Shown: positions 33,326-43,780, counted from the first letter of the stretch. The stretch: DNA of 64,000 nucleotides from Streptomyces sp. SDr-06 (GCF_003324565.1 NZ_QOLA01000004.1:372001-436000), one strand, 5' to 3'. Numbers and translations are program-made. Notes: generated from the sequence alone by a model not told the origin.

Positions 33326-34276
33326 CTAGGCCTTCTGGCGGGCCGTGTTGTACAGCGTGGCCGTCTCCTTGGCCACGTCGTCCAGCGACGGGCCGCCCCC
33401 GGTGGCGGCCTTGGCCATGTCCACCATGGTCACCACGCCGTAGGTGCTGTAGTCGGCCCACACGCACGCGGGGACCATGATGTTCTTCGGGGCCGCCGCC
33501 CCCGAGCTGCCGCTGTTGGTGGTGTTGAACTTGAGGTTCTGGCACTTCATCAGCGCACCGGAGAACCCGGCGGGCTTGTACGGCTTGGCCTCGCCGACCA
33601 GCTCGATCGTGACGCTCGGGTCCTTGCTGTTCTTGACGTTCTGGAACGACGAGTCGACCACCTTCGCCGGGTCGCCGATCTCGCCCCAGACGCCCTGCAG
33701 GTTGAGCCCCTTGCCGGCCAGCGGGTTGTTGGGGTCACCCGACTGGTAGGCCGCGGAGACCTGCTGCGGGTTCTTGACGGTGAGTGCCTCGGCCTTCGAC
33801 TTCTGATCGGCCGACATGGGGAGGGTCTTGTCGGACCCGTTCTTCTTGTACTCGTCGACCGAGGCCGGCGGTACGACCTTGTACCCCTTCGTGCTCGCCG
33901 ACACGTCGCTGTTGCTCGCGCCGCCGCCCTTCGTCAGGAACCACACGCCGCCGCCGATGACCGCGACCGCCACGACGACCGCCGTGATGATGACGCCGGT
34001 CTTCTTCTTCGGCGGGGCCGGGGGCATGGGCTGCATCGGGGCGCCGTACGGCGGCTGCTGGCCGTACGGGGGCTGCTGGGGCGGCTGGCCGTACGGCTGC
34101 TGCTGCGGGTAGCCGTAGGGCTGCTGCGGCGGGACGCCCTGCGGGGCCTGCTGCGGGTAGCCGTAGCCGGGCTGCTGCGGACCGGGCTGCCCATACGGCT
34201 GCTGCGGCGGCTGCTGGCCGTACGGGCCGGGCTGCTGTGGCTGGCCACCGTACGGGCCCGGCTGGTTGTAGCTCAT
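33326..34276 (-). CDS. Single-pass membrane protein with Pro/Gln/Gly/Tyr-rich cytosolic tail
   Basis: A 316-residue protein that I do not assign to a named family. Residues 1-88 are a low-complexity tail of PYGQQPP-like units (Tyr, Gln, Pro, Gly). KKKTG then marks the start of one membrane helix (about 94-112, [20 protein letters not shown]). The outside part (about 115-316) is soluble with two cysteines, near 249 and 273, that could form a disulfide. The tail resembles those on many actinobacterial membrane proteins of unknown role, which can be phosphorylated or phase-separate. It is conserved next to clpX/valS in Streptomyces as I recall. The start ATG at 34276 is clear. Confidence 0.8.
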   Translation of the reverse strand: MSYNQPGPYGGQPQQPGPYGQQPPQQPYGQPGPQQPGYGYPQQAPQGVPPQQPYGYPQQQPYGQPPQQPPYGQQPPYGAPMQPMPPAPPKKKTGVIITAVVVAVAVIGGGVWFLTKGGGASNSDVSASTKGYKVVPPASVDEYKKNGSDKTLPMSADQKSKAEALTVKNPQQVSAAYQSGDPNNPLAGKGLNLQGVWGEIGDPAKVVDSSFQNVKNSKDPSVTIELVGEAKPYKPAGFSGALMKCQNLKFNTTNSGSSGAAAPKNIMVPACVWADYSTYGVVTMVDMAKAATGGGPSLDDVAKETATLYNTARQKA

Positions 34277-34401
34277 TGCTGGGTTCCCCCTAGGGATGCT
34301 TATCCGATCCAGACATCCTGGCCGAAGGCCCGCCGAGGCGGTGCATCGGGGGGCTCACCGTTACCAAACATTCCCGTTTCAGTACCGGCCCGTGACACCC
34401 C

Positions 34402-34407
34402 TAAACT
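34402..34407 (+). promoter_or_regulatory. -10 element of a probable leaderless valS transcript
   Basis: TAAACT followed by GGCCCC and the GTG start at 34414. The arrangement is almost identical to that before folC (40101). No ribosome-binding site is present. Confidence 0.6.
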
Positions 34408-34413
34408 GGCCCC

Positions 34414-37038
34414 GTGACCGAGAACACTCAGCAGCAGAATCCAGCGCCCATCACCGAACTGCCGACCCAGTACGCGCCGGCCGAGGTAGAGGGGAAGCTG
34501 TACGAGCGCTGGGTAGAGCGCGGTTACTTCACCGCCGACGCCGGGTCCGAGAAGGACCCGTACACCATCGTCATCCCGCCGCCGAACGTCACGGGCGCGC
34601 TGCACCTGGGGCACGCCTTCCAGGTCACGCTCATGGACGCCCTCACCCGCCGCAAGCGGATGCAGGGGTACGAGACGCTGTGGCTGCCCGGCATGGACCA
34701 CGCCGGCATCGCCACGCAGAACAAGGTCGAGCAGCAGCTCGCCGAGGAGGGCAAGTCCCGGCACGACCTGGGGCGCGAGGCCTTCACCGAGCGGGTCTGG
34801 CAGTGGAAGGGCGAGTACGGCGGCCGCATCCTGGGCCAGCTCAAGCGGCTGGGCGCCGGGCTCGACTGGACGCGTGAGCGGTTCACCATGGACGAGGGCC
34901 TGTCCAAGGCCGTCCAGACCATCTTCAAGAACCTGTACGACGACGAGCTGATCTACCGGGCCGAGCGCATCATCAACTGGTGCCCGCGCTGCCTGACCGC
35001 CATCTCGGACATCGAGGTGGAGTACCAGGAGGACCCGGGCGAGTTGGTCTCGCTGAAGTACGGGGAGGGCGACGACACCCTGGTCGTCGCCACCACCCGC
35101 GCCGAGACGATGCTGGGTGACACCGCCATCGCCGTCCACCCGGACGACGAGCGCTACCAGCACCTCATCGGCAGGCTCATCAAGCTGCCGCTCACCGACC
35201 GCTCCATCCCGGTCGTCGCGGACGCGCACGTCGACCCCGCGTTCGGCACGGGCTGCGTCAAGGTGACCCCGGCCCACGACCCGAACGACTTCGCCATCGG
35301 GCAGCGGCACAACCTCGACTCCATCACCGTCATGGACGAGCGCGGCGTCATCACCGTCCCGGGTCCCTTCGAGGGGCTCGACCGCTACGAGGCCCGTTCG
35401 GCGATCGTCGGGGCGCTCAAGGAGCAGGGCCGCATCGTCGCCGAGAAGCGGCCGTACATGCACTCCGTCGGTCACTGCTCGCGCTGCAAGACGACCGTCG
35501 AGCCGCGCCTGTCCATGCAGTGGTGGGTCAAGGTCGGCCCGCTCGCGCAGGCCGCCGGTGACGCGGTCCGCGACGGCCGGGTCAAGATCCACCCCGAGGA
35601 CATGTCGAAGCGGTACTTCGACTGGGTCGACAACATGCACGACTGGTGCATCTCGCGCCAGCTGTGGTGGGGCCACCGCATCCCGATCTGGTACGGGCCG
35701 GAGGGCCAGGTCGTCTGCGTCGGGCCCGACGACGAGGTGCCGAGCGGCGACGGATGGCACCAGGACCCCGACGTCCTGGACACCTGGTTCTCCTCCGGCC
35801 TGTGGCCGTTCTCCACGCTGGGCTGGCCGGAGAAGACCCCGGACCTGGAGAAGTTCTACTCGACCGACGTCCTGCTCACCGGCCACGACATCATCTTCTT
35901 CTGGGTCGCCCGGATGATGATGTTCGGCCTGTACGCGATGGACGGCGAAGTCCCTTTCAAGACGGTCGCGTTGACCGGTCTGGTCCGTGACGAGTTCGGC
36001 AAGAAGATGTCGAAGTCGAACCCGAACGCGGTCGACCCGATCGACTGGATGGACGCCTACGGTTCGGACGCCGTCCGGTTCACCCTGGCCAAGGGCGCCA
36101 ACCCCGGCGCGGACGTGCCGATCGGCGAGGACTGGGTCCAGGCGTCCCGCAACTTCGCCAACAAGATCTGGAACGCGACGCGGTTCGCGCTCATGAACGG
36201 CGCCACGGTCGAGGGCGAACTCCCGCCCGTGGAGCAGCTGTCGGCGGTCGACCGCTGGATCCTGTCCCGGCTGAACAAGACCGTGGCCGAGGTCGACGCG
36301 TACTACGAGGACTACCAGTTCGCGAAGCTCAGCGAGTCGCTCTACCACTTCGCGTGGGACGAGGTCTTCGACTGGTACGTCGAGCTGTCCAAGACGACGT
36401 TCTTCGCGGGCGGCGAGCAGGCCAAGGTCTCCGGCCGGGTCCTGGGCGAGGTGCTCGACGTGATGCTGCGGGTCCTGCACCCGATCGTCCCGTTCGTCAC
36501 CGACACCCTGTGGACGACGCTGACCGGAGGCGAGTCCCTCGTCGTCGCAGACTGGCCCCGGGACAGCGGTTTCCGCGACGAGGCCGCCGAGCGCGAGATC
36601 GAGCTGGTCCAGCAGGTCGTCACCGAGGTCCGGCGCTTCCGCTCCGACCAGGGGCTCCAGCCCGGCCAGAAGGTCCCGGCCGAGCTGACCCTGACCGGCA
36701 CCGCGCTGGCCCCGCACGAGGCCGCCATCCGTCAGCTCCTTCGCCTCCAGCCGGCCGGTGAGGGCTTCCACGCCACGGCCTCGCTGCCGGTCGCGGGCGC
36801 CACGGTCGCGCTCGACCTGTCGGGCACCATCGACGTCGGGGCCGAGCGCAAGCGGCTGACCAAGGACCTCGGCGCGGCCGAGAAGGAGAAGGCCGACGCG
36901 AACAAGAAGCTCGGCAACGAGGCCTTCCTCGCGAAGGCCCCGGACAACGTGGTCGACAAGATCCGTACGCGGCTCGCCAAGGCCGAGGCCGACATCGAGC
37001 GCATCACCCGCCAGATCGACGGCCTGCCCCAGGGCTGA
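34414..37038 (+). CDS. valS: Valyl-tRNA synthetase
   Basis: An 874-residue class I aminoacyl-tRNA synthetase that charges tRNA-Val. The HIGH-type motif is H64-L-G-H67 in [14 protein letters not shown], and KMSKS is at 531-535. The editing domain (about 195-345) contains the TTRAET and [16 protein letters not shown] stretches that remove mischarged threonine. An anticodon-binding domain (about 610-760) and a C-terminal coiled coil of the ValS type (about 805-870, [20 protein letters not shown]) complete it. The start is the GTG at 34414, read as leaderless. No T-box leader precedes it. A terminator follows 30 bp after the stop. Confidence 0.97.
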   Translation: MTENTQQQNPAPITELPTQYAPAEVEGKLYERWVERGYFTADAGSEKDPYTIVIPPPNVTGALHLGHAFQVTLMDALTRRKRMQGYETLWLPGMDHAGIATQNKVEQQLAEEGKSRHDLGREAFTERVWQWKGEYGGRILGQLKRLGAGLDWTRERFTMDEGLSKAVQTIFKNLYDDELIYRAERIINWCPRCLTAISDIEVEYQEDPGELVSLKYGEGDDTLVVATTRAETMLGDTAIAVHPDDERYQHLIGRLIKLPLTDRSIPVVADAHVDPAFGTGCVKVTPAHDPNDFAIGQRHNLDSITVMDERGVITVPGPFEGLDRYEARSAIVGALKEQGRIVAEKRPYMHSVGHCSRCKTTVEPRLSMQWWVKVGPLAQAAGDAVRDGRVKIHPEDMSKRYFDWVDNMHDWCISRQLWWGHRIPIWYGPEGQVVCVGPDDEVPSGDGWHQDPDVLDTWFSSGLWPFSTLGWPEKTPDLEKFYSTDVLLTGHDIIFFWVARMMMFGLYAMDGEVPFKTVALTGLVRDEFGKKMSKSNPNAVDPIDWMDAYGSDAVRFTLAKGANPGADVPIGEDWVQASRNFANKIWNATRFALMNGATVEGELPPVEQLSAVDRWILSRLNKTVAEVDAYYEDYQFAKLSESLYHFAWDEVFDWYVELSKTTFFAGGEQAKVSGRVLGEVLDVMLRVLHPIVPFVTDTLWTTLTGGESLVVADWPRDSGFRDEAAEREIELVQQVVTEVRRFRSDQGLQPGQKVPAELTLTGTALAPHEAAIRQLLRLQPAGEGFHATASLPVAGATVALDLSGTIDVGAERKRLTKDLGAAEKEKADANKKLGNEAFLAKAPDNVVDKIRTRLAKAEADIERITRQIDGLPQG

Positions 37039-37067
37039 TCCGGCGACGGGCACACGGATATGAGCAG

Positions 37068-37094
37068 GGCCCCCGGGATCGCATCCCGGGGGCC
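37068..37094 (+). terminator. Terminator of valS
   Basis: A perfect 12-bp stem (37068-37079 with 37083-37094), loop CGC, then TTCCTC. Confidence 0.88.
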
Positions 37095-37119
37095 TTCCTC
37101 ATGCCGCCCCCTCCCGCGC

Positions 37120-37686
37120 TCAGAACAGCCGGTCGCCGAACTCCGCCCACACCAGCGCCACCACCACCGCGTACATCGCGAGCGGGACCAGCCAGTGCGG
37201 CACCACCCGGCGCAGCCACGAGCGGGGCCCGGCGACGTGCCGGGAGACGTACCAGAACAGCGGGATCATCACCGCCCACACCAGCAGGCACCAGGGGCAC
37301 AGCGCCCCGATGACGTACAGGCACTGGCCGATCAGCCAGACGGTGAAGGCGAAGCCCGCGGCGACACCCGCCCAGATGCCGAGCCACAGCCACCGCGGGA
37401 AGGCGGCGCCCGCCACCAGGGCGAGCCCCAGTGCGGCCAGGGCCGCGAACGCGCCGACGCCGAGCAGCATGTTGGGGAAGCCGAGCAGGTTGCCCTGCCA
37501 GGTGTCCATGACGTCGCCGCAGCTCAGCACCGCGTTGATGGAGCAGCCGGGGGAGAAGGCCGGGTCCTCGAGGACGTGGACGCGGTCGGCGGTCAGGGCG
37601 GCCGAGGCGAGGGTGCCGAGCAGTCCGCCGATCAGCAGGAGCAGGGCGGTGCCGCGCGCCGGACGGCGGGAGGTGGGAGCTGCCAT
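37120..37686 (-). CDS. Vitamin K epoxide reductase (VKOR) family membrane protein
   Basis: A 188-residue membrane protein of the bacterial VKOR family, which reoxidises DsbA-like enzymes using menaquinone. Four to five membrane helices are visible. The loop cysteines C48 and C56 (FSPGCSINAVLSCGD) and the active-site C130-P-W-C133 are all present. The conserved FPNMLLG segment (70-76) is also there. No DsbA partner is adjacent, and no thioredoxin domain is fused. The start at 37686 (MAAPTSRRP) is preferred over an in-frame ATG at 37716, though neither has a good ribosome-binding site. It sits in a group between valS and folC that is not part of the core order. Confidence 0.9.
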   Translation of the reverse strand: MAAPTSRRPARGTALLLLIGGLLGTLASAALTADRVHVLEDPAFSPGCSINAVLSCGDVMDTWQGNLLGFPNMLLGVGAFAALAALGLALVAGAAFPRWLWLGIWAGVAAGFAFTVWLIGQCLYVIGALCPWCLLVWAVMIPLFWYVSRHVAGPRSWLRRVVPHWLVPLAMYAVVVALVWAEFGDRLF

Positions 37687-37817
37687 GGGGCCAACGCTAG
37701 GAATCCGGGCGGCCATCGGGGGAGGGCCGAACGGGCAGAAGCCGCGTGCGACATATCACTAAATTTGGGCCGTTCGGCTTAGGCGTTCGGGTCCAAAGAC
37801 CTTGGATGATGGAGGGC

Positions 37818-38978
37818 ATGCACACCCCGTCCTCCTCCTTCGCGCCGCAGCGCGCGCTGGCGGCGGTGCGCGCCGCGAGCGCGCGCTGGGTGGGCGAGGA
37901 GCGCGCCCTGGACGTGCTGATCGCGCTGAGCTGCTTCGGCCTGATGGTCCTGGACGTGCCCGGCCTCGCCAAGGCGGACAACTCCCTCAACAGCTACACC
38001 GCGCCCCCCGTCCTCGCGCTGGGCGCGGCCACCCTGCTCTTCCGGCGCCGCTGGCCGTGGCTGCCGTACCTGATGGCGCTGGTCTTCCTGGGCTGGCTGC
38101 ACCAGCTGAACCTCGTGCAGTTCGCGCTGTACTCGCTCGGCCGCTTCCGGGGCCGGCGCGCGAGCATCCTCGCCACCTGCGGGTACATCGCGGTGGCGTA
38201 CGCCCTGTTCAACCTGCCGGGCTGGCCGGACAGCCGGGGCGAGACGCTGAGTTCGTTCCTGGCGATCGTCGTGCCGGTGGGCGTGCTGGCCTCCGGCGTC
38301 GGGATCTCGGCCTACCGGCACGACCTGGTGCGGGAGCTGGAGGCCCAGCGCGCCGAGACGGCGGCCCTGCACGCCGTGCAGGCCGAGCGGGTCTCGGTGG
38401 CCCGTGACGTGCACGACATGGTGGGCCGGGAGCTGACGATGCTCGCGGTGCGCTCCGAGGTGCTCGCCCTGCGGGCCAGGAACGAGCCGCACCACAAGGA
38501 CTTCGAGGAGCTCGCGGACACCGCGCGCCGGGCCCATCTGATGCTGAACGAGATCATCGTGCGGCGCGCCGACGAGCGCACCGCCACGCCCGGACTCGAC
38601 GGGCTGCTCGCGCTCGCCGAGGAGAGCCAGGCCGCGGGCACGCCGGTCGGGCTCGACATCGAACCGGCCGCCCACCGGCTGTCGCCGCTGCGCCAGGCGG
38701 CGGTGTACCGGGTGGTCCAGGAGTGCCTGACGAACTCGGTCAAGCACGCACAGGGCGAGCCCGTCGCGGTGACGATCCGGCTCGCGGACGGGGACCTGGT
38801 GGTCACCGTCCAGAACCCGCTGCCCCGCTCGGCGCCCGTGAAGGCCCCGGTCTCCACCGGAACCGGGACCTTCTCGATGCGGGAGCGGGTGGAGAGCATG
38901 GGCGGTTCGCTCGCCACGACCCGTACCGACACCACGTACGAGGTCCGGGCGACCCTTCCTGCCGGTACGGTCGGCTGA
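37818..38978 (+). CDS. Orphan NarL-type sensor histidine kinase
   Basis: A 386-residue membrane histidine kinase. About five membrane helices fill residues 28-165. The HisKA_3 dimerisation helix has phospho-acceptor His199 in ERVSVARDVHDMVGREL. The ATPase domain has an N-box (VVQECLTNSVKHAQG) and a G-box region TGTGTFSMRERVESMGG. No response regulator gene is adjacent, although this class usually sits beside a NarL/LuxR-type regulator. The start is uncertain: ATG 37818 has GGAGGGC almost abutting it, and ATG 37806 and 37809 are in the same frame. It diverges from the VKOR gene across about 130 bp. Confidence 0.87.
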   Translation: MHTPSSSFAPQRALAAVRAASARWVGEERALDVLIALSCFGLMVLDVPGLAKADNSLNSYTAPPVLALGAATLLFRRRWPWLPYLMALVFLGWLHQLNLVQFALYSLGRFRGRRASILATCGYIAVAYALFNLPGWPDSRGETLSSFLAIVVPVGVLASGVGISAYRHDLVRELEAQRAETAALHAVQAERVSVARDVHDMVGRELTMLAVRSEVLALRARNEPHHKDFEELADTARRAHLMLNEIIVRRADERTATPGLDGLLALAEESQAAGTPVGLDIEPAAHRLSPLRQAAVYRVVQECLTNSVKHAQGEPVAVTIRLADGDLVVTVQNPLPRSAPVKAPVSTGTGTFSMRERVESMGGSLATTRTDTTYEVRATLPAGTVG

Positions 38979-39003
38979 CCGGCCGGGCAGGGCGCCCGGC
39001 GGG

Positions 39004-40011
39004 TCAGGCGCTCGCCAGGAGCTTCTGCAACTGGTCGAAGTCCTCCACGCACTTGCCCGAGCCGAGCGCCACGCAGTCCAGCGGGTCGTCCGCCACGAAC
39101 ACCGGGATGCCGGTCGCCGACGCCATCCGCAGGTCGAGGCCCGGCAGCAGCGCGCCGCCGCCGGTCAGCACGATGCCGTGCTCCATCACGTCGCCGGACA
39201 GCTCCGGCGGGCACTCCTCCAGGGTGACCCGCACCGCCGCGATGATCGACTCGACGGGTTCGTCGAGCGCGGCCCGCACCTCGCGCGCGGTGAGCCGGAG
39301 CGTCTTGGGCAGGCCCCCCACCTTCTCGCGGCCCCGGACCGTGAAGACCCGCTCCTCCAGCTCCTCGTCCCCGGGCACCGGCCACGCCGACCCGATCGCG
39401 CACTTGACGTCCTCGGCGGTGCGCTCGCCGATGAGCAGCGAGTGCTCCTTGCGCACGTAGTCGGTGATCGCGGTGTCCAGACGGTCGCCGCCCACCCGCA
39501 GGGACTGCGAGGTGACGATGCCACCCAGCGAGATCACGGCGACCTCGGTGGTGCCGCCGCCGATGTCCACGACCATCGAGCCGCGCGGCTCGGCCACCGG
39601 GAGCCCGGCCCCGATCGCCGCCGCCATCGGCTCCTCGATGAGGTGCACGGCCCTGGCCCCGGCCCGCTGCGAGGCGTGCACGATCGCGCGCCGCTCCACC
39701 GGGGTCACCCCGCTGGGCACGCACACCACCATGCGGGTGCGCGGCCGGCGGCCGGGCACCGCCTTCTTCACGAAGTGGCGGATCATCTCCTCCGCCGCCT
39801 CGTAGTCGCTGATCACGCCGTCGCGCAGCGGCCGGATCGCGGTGATCGAGCCGGGGGTGCGGCCGATGGTCTCCTTGGCCTCGGTGCCGACCGCGAGGGC
39901 CGTGCGGCCGCCCTCCTTCATCGCCACCACGGACGGCTCGTTGAGCACGATGCCCTGCCCGCGGGCGTAGAGAAGCGTGTTGGCGGTGCCGAGGTCGATC
40001 CCTATGTCCAT
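39004..40011 (-). CDS. MreB-like actin-family protein (second MreB paralogue)
   Basis: A 335-residue bacterial actin. Nucleotide-binding signatures are intact: phosphate-1 [11 protein letters not shown] (3-13), phosphate-2 [13 protein letters not shown] and adenosine motif [12 protein letters not shown]. It differs from the MreB at 42742 by lacking the N-terminal MSFIGR membrane-contact segment and by an insertion [14 protein letters not shown] in the second half. S. coelicolor also has MreB-like proteins (Mbl, SCO6166) that act in spore-wall synthesis, and this one may be similar. The ATG at 40011 is preferred; a TTG at 40020 would add three residues. There is no clear ribosome-binding site. 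It is divergent from folC. Confidence 0.88.
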   Translation of the reverse strand: MDIGIDLGTANTLLYARGQGIVLNEPSVVAMKEGGRTALAVGTEAKETIGRTPGSITAIRPLRDGVISDYEAAEEMIRHFVKKAVPGRRPRTRMVVCVPSGVTPVERRAIVHASQRAGARAVHLIEEPMAAAIGAGLPVAEPRGSMVVDIGGGTTEVAVISLGGIVTSQSLRVGGDRLDTAITDYVRKEHSLLIGERTAEDVKCAIGSAWPVPGDEELEERVFTVRGREKVGGLPKTLRLTAREVRAALDEPVESIIAAVRVTLEECPPELSGDVMEHGIVLTGGGALLPGLDLRMASATGIPVFVADDPLDCVALGSGKCVEDFDQLQKLLASA

Positions 40012-40100
40012 GATCGCCAAGTTTGCCCGGGCGGGCCGGAGGACCCGGGGGCCGAACGTCCCGAAAGGGGCGGGTCCAAGGTCCTGTCGGTGCTCGTCCG

Positions 40101-40106
40101 TAGACT
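40101..40106 (+). promoter_or_regulatory. -10 element of a probable leaderless folC transcript
   Basis: TAGACT followed by GGCCCC and the GTG start at 40113. The block is 20 of 21 bases identical to that before valS. Confidence 0.6.
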
Positions 40107-40112
40107 GGCCCC

Positions 40113-41618
40113 GTGACCGAGCAGCCCGACCGCAGTGAAGCCGATGACTTCGACGGAATTGTCGAAGCCGAGACCGACAGAGACCCCGACCTGGCGGTGA
40201 TCGAGGCCGGCAGCCGCACCCTGCGCACCCACGGCGGCCCGCCCCAGGGCGAGGCCGTGCCCGCCCGCCCCGCCGACCCCGAGGTGGACGCGGCGCTGCG
40301 CGCGGTCGAGACCGAGCTCGCGGGCCGCTGGGGCGAGACCAAGCTGGAGCCGTCCGTCCGCCGCATCGCCGCGCTGATGGACGTCCTGGGCGAGCCGCAG
40401 CGCGCCTATCCGACGATCCACATCACCGGCACCAACGGCAAGACCTCCACCGCCCGCATGATCGAGGCCCTGCTCGGCGCCTTCGAGCTGCGCACCGGCC
40501 GCTACACCTCGCCGCACATCCAGTCGATCACCGAGCGGATCAGCCTGGACGGCCTCCCGATCCCCGCCGAGCGCTTCATCGAGACGTACGAGGACATCAA
40601 GCCGTACGTCGAGATGGTGGACGCCAAGGAGGAGTTCCGGCTCTCCTTCTTCGAGGTCCTCACCGGCATGGCGTACGCGGCCTTCGCGGACGCCCCGGTG
40701 GACGTGGCCGTCGTCGAGGTCGGCATGGGCGGCTCCTGGGACGCGACGAACGTGATCGACGCGGGCGTCGCCGTGGTCACCCCCATCGACCTCGACCACA
40801 CCGACCGGCTCGGCAACACGCCGGCCGAGATCGCCGTCGAGAAGTCCGGGATCATCAAGCAGGGCGCGACCGTGATCCTGGCGCAGCAGCCCGTCGACGC
40901 GGCTCAGGTCATGCTGAAGAAGGCCGTCGAGACGGACGCCACGGTGGCTCGCGAGGGCATGGAGTTCGGCATCGTGGGCCGCGAGGTCGCCGTCGGCGGC
41001 CAGCTCCTGACGCTGCGCGGCCTGGGCGGGGAGTACGAGGAGGTCTTCCTCCCGCTGTACGGAGCCCACCAGGCGCACAACGCGGCGGTGGCGCTCGCCG
41101 CGGTCGAGGCGTTCTTCGGCGTCGGCTCGCAGCAGGCCGGGCCGCTCGACATCGACACCGTCCGCAAGGCGTTCGCCTCCGTCGTCTCGCCGGGCCGCCT
41201 GGAGGTCGTGCGCCGCTCGCCGACCGTCGTCCTGGACGCCGCGCACAACCCGGCGGGCGCCCGTGCCACCGCGGACGGCCTGACCGAGGCGTTCGGCTTC
41301 TCGCGCCTGATCGGCGTGGTCGCCGCCAGCGCCGACAAGGACGTGAAGGGCCTGCTCGAAGCGTTCGAGCCGGTCCTCGCCGAGATCGTCGTCACCGCCA
41401 ACACCTCCATGCGCTCCATGGACGTGGACGAGCTGGCCGCACTCGCCGTCGAGGTCTTCGGCGACGAGCGGGTCGTGGTCGAGCCGCGCCTGGACGATGC
41501 CATCGAGGCCGCCATCACCCTGGCCGAGGAGGAGGACGAGTACGCGGGAGCGGGCGTCCTCGTCACCGGCTCCGTGTTCACGGTCGGCGATGCCCGGCTG
41601 CTGCTGAAGAGGGGCTGA
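40113..41618 (+). CDS. folC: Folylpolyglutamate synthase / dihydrofolate synthase
   Basis: A 501-residue Mur-ligase-family enzyme that joins glutamate to dihydropteroate and extends folate polyglutamate tails, using ATP. The P-loop ITGTNGKTS is near 108-116. The central domain has [10 protein letters not shown] and EKSGIIK, the Mg and carbamoylated-Lys regions, and the C-terminal domain has [14 protein letters not shown]. An acidic extension of about 60 residues precedes the core, longer than in E. coli. It starts at the GTG at 40113, read as leaderless. It is followed after 4 bp by the DUF4233 gene and then by ndk, as in mycobacteria. Confidence 0.96.
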   Translation: MTEQPDRSEADDFDGIVEAETDRDPDLAVIEAGSRTLRTHGGPPQGEAVPARPADPEVDAALRAVETELAGRWGETKLEPSVRRIAALMDVLGEPQRAYPTIHITGTNGKTSTARMIEALLGAFELRTGRYTSPHIQSITERISLDGLPIPAERFIETYEDIKPYVEMVDAKEEFRLSFFEVLTGMAYAAFADAPVDVAVVEVGMGGSWDATNVIDAGVAVVTPIDLDHTDRLGNTPAEIAVEKSGIIKQGATVILAQQPVDAAQVMLKKAVETDATVAREGMEFGIVGREVAVGGQLLTLRGLGGEYEEVFLPLYGAHQAHNAAVALAAVEAFFGVGSQQAGPLDIDTVRKAFASVVSPGRLEVVRRSPTVVLDAAHNPAGARATADGLTEAFGFSRLIGVVAASADKDVKGLLEAFEPVLAEIVVTANTSMRSMDVDELAALAVEVFGDERVVVEPRLDDAIEAAITLAEEEDEYAGAGVLVTGSVFTVGDARLLLKRG

Positions 41619-41622
41619 GCCG

Positions 41623-41973
41623 ATGCGTACGCTCTGCGCGTCCACCCTGATCGGTGAATTCTTCGTGATCGCCTTCGCGGGTCTGGTCGCCATGAAGGAC
41701 CCGGACCTCGCGACCACCACCGTGTGGACCGTCTGCGGCATCGGCATGCTGCTCTCGGTGCTGCTCTGCGGGATGCTGGGCCGGCGCGGCGGGGTGGAGC
41801 TCGGCTGGGCGCTCCAGATCGCCCTGATCGCGAGCGGTCTCGCGGTCCCGCTGATGTTCTTCATGGGCGCCCTCTTCGCGGCGCTGTGGTGGGCCTCGGT
41901 CCACTACGGCCGCAAGATCGACGAGGCGAAGGCGCGCTTCGCGGCGCAGGCGGAGGCCCAGCCCCAGGGCTGA
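41623..41973 (+). CDS. DUF4233 membrane protein
   Basis: A 116-residue protein with three to four membrane helices (about 4-25, 31-50, 58-90) and a basic-acidic tail KIDEAKARFAAQAEAQ. It is the actinobacterial DUF4233 protein always found between folC and ndk (Rv2446c in M. tuberculosis). Its function is not known. It starts 4 bp after the folC stop, so translation is probably coupled. A complete, normal-length copy. Confidence 0.9.
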   Translation: MRTLCASTLIGEFFVIAFAGLVAMKDPDLATTTVWTVCGIGMLLSVLLCGMLGRRGGVELGWALQIALIASGLAVPLMFFMGALFAALWWASVHYGRKIDEAKARFAAQAEAQPQG

Positions 41974-42060
41974 GGCGCGGCGGTGGTACCGGGTGACGGC
42001 GGTTCAGCTACACCCGGTAATCTCGGCGGACCGCACACGTTTGCCAAGGAGCCGTACACC

Positions 42061-42474
42061 ATGACGCAGCGCACCCTCGTCCTCCTCAAGCCGGACGCCG
42101 TCCGTCGCTCGCTGGTCGGCGAGATCATCGGCCGCATCGAGCGCAAGGCCGGCTGGCAGATCACCGCTCTGGAGCTGCGCACCCTGGATCAGGACACGCT
42201 GGAGCAGCACTACGGCGAGCACAAGGGCAAGCCTTTCTACGAGCCGCTCGTGGAGTTCATGTCCTCGGGTCCGGTCGTCGCCCTGGTGGTCGAGGGGGAG
42301 CGCGTCATCGAGGGCGTACGCCAGTTGGCGGGTCCCACCGATCCGATCGCGGCGGCCCCCGGTTCGATCCGTGGCGACTTCGGGACCATCGTCCGGGAGA
42401 ACCTCATCCACGCCTCGGACTCCGAGGAGTCCGCGGAGCGAGAACTGAAGATCTTCTTCCCGGGCCGCGCCTGA
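42061..42474 (+). CDS. ndk: Nucleoside diphosphate kinase
   Basis: A 137-residue enzyme that transfers the gamma-phosphate from ATP to other nucleoside diphosphates by a phospho-histidine. The active His is in NLIHASDS near 117. The start MTQRTLVLLKPDAVRR and the GDFGTIV stretch are characteristic. AAGGAGCCGTACACC before the ATG at 42061 decides the start over an in-frame codon at 41983. It is the last gene of folC-DUF4233-ndk and is followed by a clear terminator. Confidence 0.97.
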   Translation: MTQRTLVLLKPDAVRRSLVGEIIGRIERKAGWQITALELRTLDQDTLEQHYGEHKGKPFYEPLVEFMSSGPVVALVVEGERVIEGVRQLAGPTDPIAAAPGSIRGDFGTIVRENLIHASDSEESAERELKIFFPGRA

Positions 42475-42516
42475 TCATTTCCTGACGGAATGTCAGCCAT
42501 ATAGCGCTCATGACCT

Positions 42517-42545
42517 GGGGCGACCGAAGGAATTTCGGTCGCCCC
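42517..42545 (+). terminator. Terminator of the folC-ndk operon
   Basis: A 12-bp perfect stem (42517-42528 with 42534-42545) and a 5-nt loop, 43 bp past the ndk stop. Confidence 0.85.
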
Positions 42546-42741
42546 CCGGCATATGCGGGCCGACTTCGGGAACGCATCGCCCCGACACGACGTCACCCAT
42601 ACTGAGGTGGACCACCGCGCCGTGTCCGCGCAGGCCGGACTACGATGGGGCCTCACGCTCAACGCAGCCACCTCGCCGACCTGAGAAGCCGTCAACGCTC
42701 GATTAGGGAAGGCCGGACGCATCCTCATGGGGAGCAACAAA

Positions 42742-43761
42742 ATGTCGTTCATCGGCCGTGACATGGCTGTCGACCTCGGGACCGCCAACACGCTGGTGTA
42801 CGTCAGGGGCCGCGGAATCGTCCTGAACGAGCCGTCCGTCGTCGCCATCAACACCAACACCGGCGGCATCCTGGCGGTCGGCGCGGAAGCCAAGAAGATG
42901 ATCGGCCGTACGCCGGGCAACATCGTGGCCGTACGACCGCTGAAGGACGGCGTGATCGCCGACTTCGAGATCACCGAGCGGATGCTCCGCTACTTCATCC
43001 TGAAGATCCACAAGCGCCGGTACCTGGCCCGCCCGCGCGTCGTGGTCTGTGTGCCCTCGGGCATCACGGGAGTCGAGCGCCGCGCCGTGATCGAGGCCTC
43101 CACACAGGCCGGCGCCCGCCAGGTGCACATCATCGAGGAGCCCATGGCCGCGGCCATCGGCTCGGGCCTGCCGGTCCACGAGGCCACCGGCAACATGGTC
43201 GTCGACATCGGCGGCGGCACCACCGAGGTCGCCGTGATCTCGCTCGGCGGAATCGTCACGGCACAGTCGATCCGGGTCGCCGGCGACGAGCTCGACAACG
43301 CGATCATCCAGCACATCAAGAAGGAGTACTCCCTCCTCCTCGGTGAGCGGACCGCCGAGCAGATCAAGATCACGATCGGTTCGGCGTACGACCTCGACAA
43401 GGACGAGCACACCGAGATCCGCGGCCGCGACCTCGTCTCCGGCCTGCCGAAGACCGTCGTGATCTCCGCCGCCGAGGTGCGCAAGGCGATCGAGGAGCCC
43501 GTCAACGCGATCGTCGACGCGGTCAAGACAACCCTGGACAAGTGCCCGCCGGAGCTCTCCGGCGACATCATGGACCGCGGCATCGTGCTGACCGGCGGCG
43601 GCGCCCTGCTGCGCGGCCTGGACGAGCGGCTGCGCCGCGAGACCGGCATGCCGATCCACATCGCCGAGGACCCGCTGGACTCGGTCGCCCTGGGGTCCGG
43701 CAAGTGCGTCGAGGAGTTCGAGGCGCTCCAGCAGGTGCTCGACGCGCAGCCCCGCAGATAG
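42742..43761 (+). CDS. mreB: Rod-shape/sporulation actin MreB
   Basis: A 339-residue bacterial actin nearly identical to S. coelicolor MreB as I recall it. It begins with the hydrophobic [20 protein letters not shown] and has the phosphate-2 motif [13 protein letters not shown] and adenosine motif [12 protein letters not shown]. In Streptomyces MreB organises spore-wall synthesis, not vegetative growth, which is polar. GGGGAG 7 nt before the ATG at 42742 decides the start; an in-frame ATG lies at 42727. It heads the mreB-mreC-mreD-pbp2-rodA cluster, but a hairpin after its stop suggests it is largely transcribed alone. Confidence 0.97.
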   Translation: MSFIGRDMAVDLGTANTLVYVRGRGIVLNEPSVVAINTNTGGILAVGAEAKKMIGRTPGNIVAVRPLKDGVIADFEITERMLRYFILKIHKRRYLARPRVVVCVPSGITGVERRAVIEASTQAGARQVHIIEEPMAAAIGSGLPVHEATGNMVVDIGGGTTEVAVISLGGIVTAQSIRVAGDELDNAIIQHIKKEYSLLLGERTAEQIKITIGSAYDLDKDEHTEIRGRDLVSGLPKTVVISAAEVRKAIEEPVNAIVDAVKTTLDKCPPELSGDIMDRGIVLTGGGALLRGLDERLRRETGMPIHIAEDPLDSVALGSGKCVEEFEALQQVLDAQPRR

Positions 43762-43780
43762 CTCCCCGGGCCTGCTGTCC

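Noticed and set aside
34277..34413. T-box or attenuator leader for valS
   Set aside because: Only 137 bp separate it from a divergent gene, no T-box sequence or terminator hairpin is present, and the promoter abuts the start codon.
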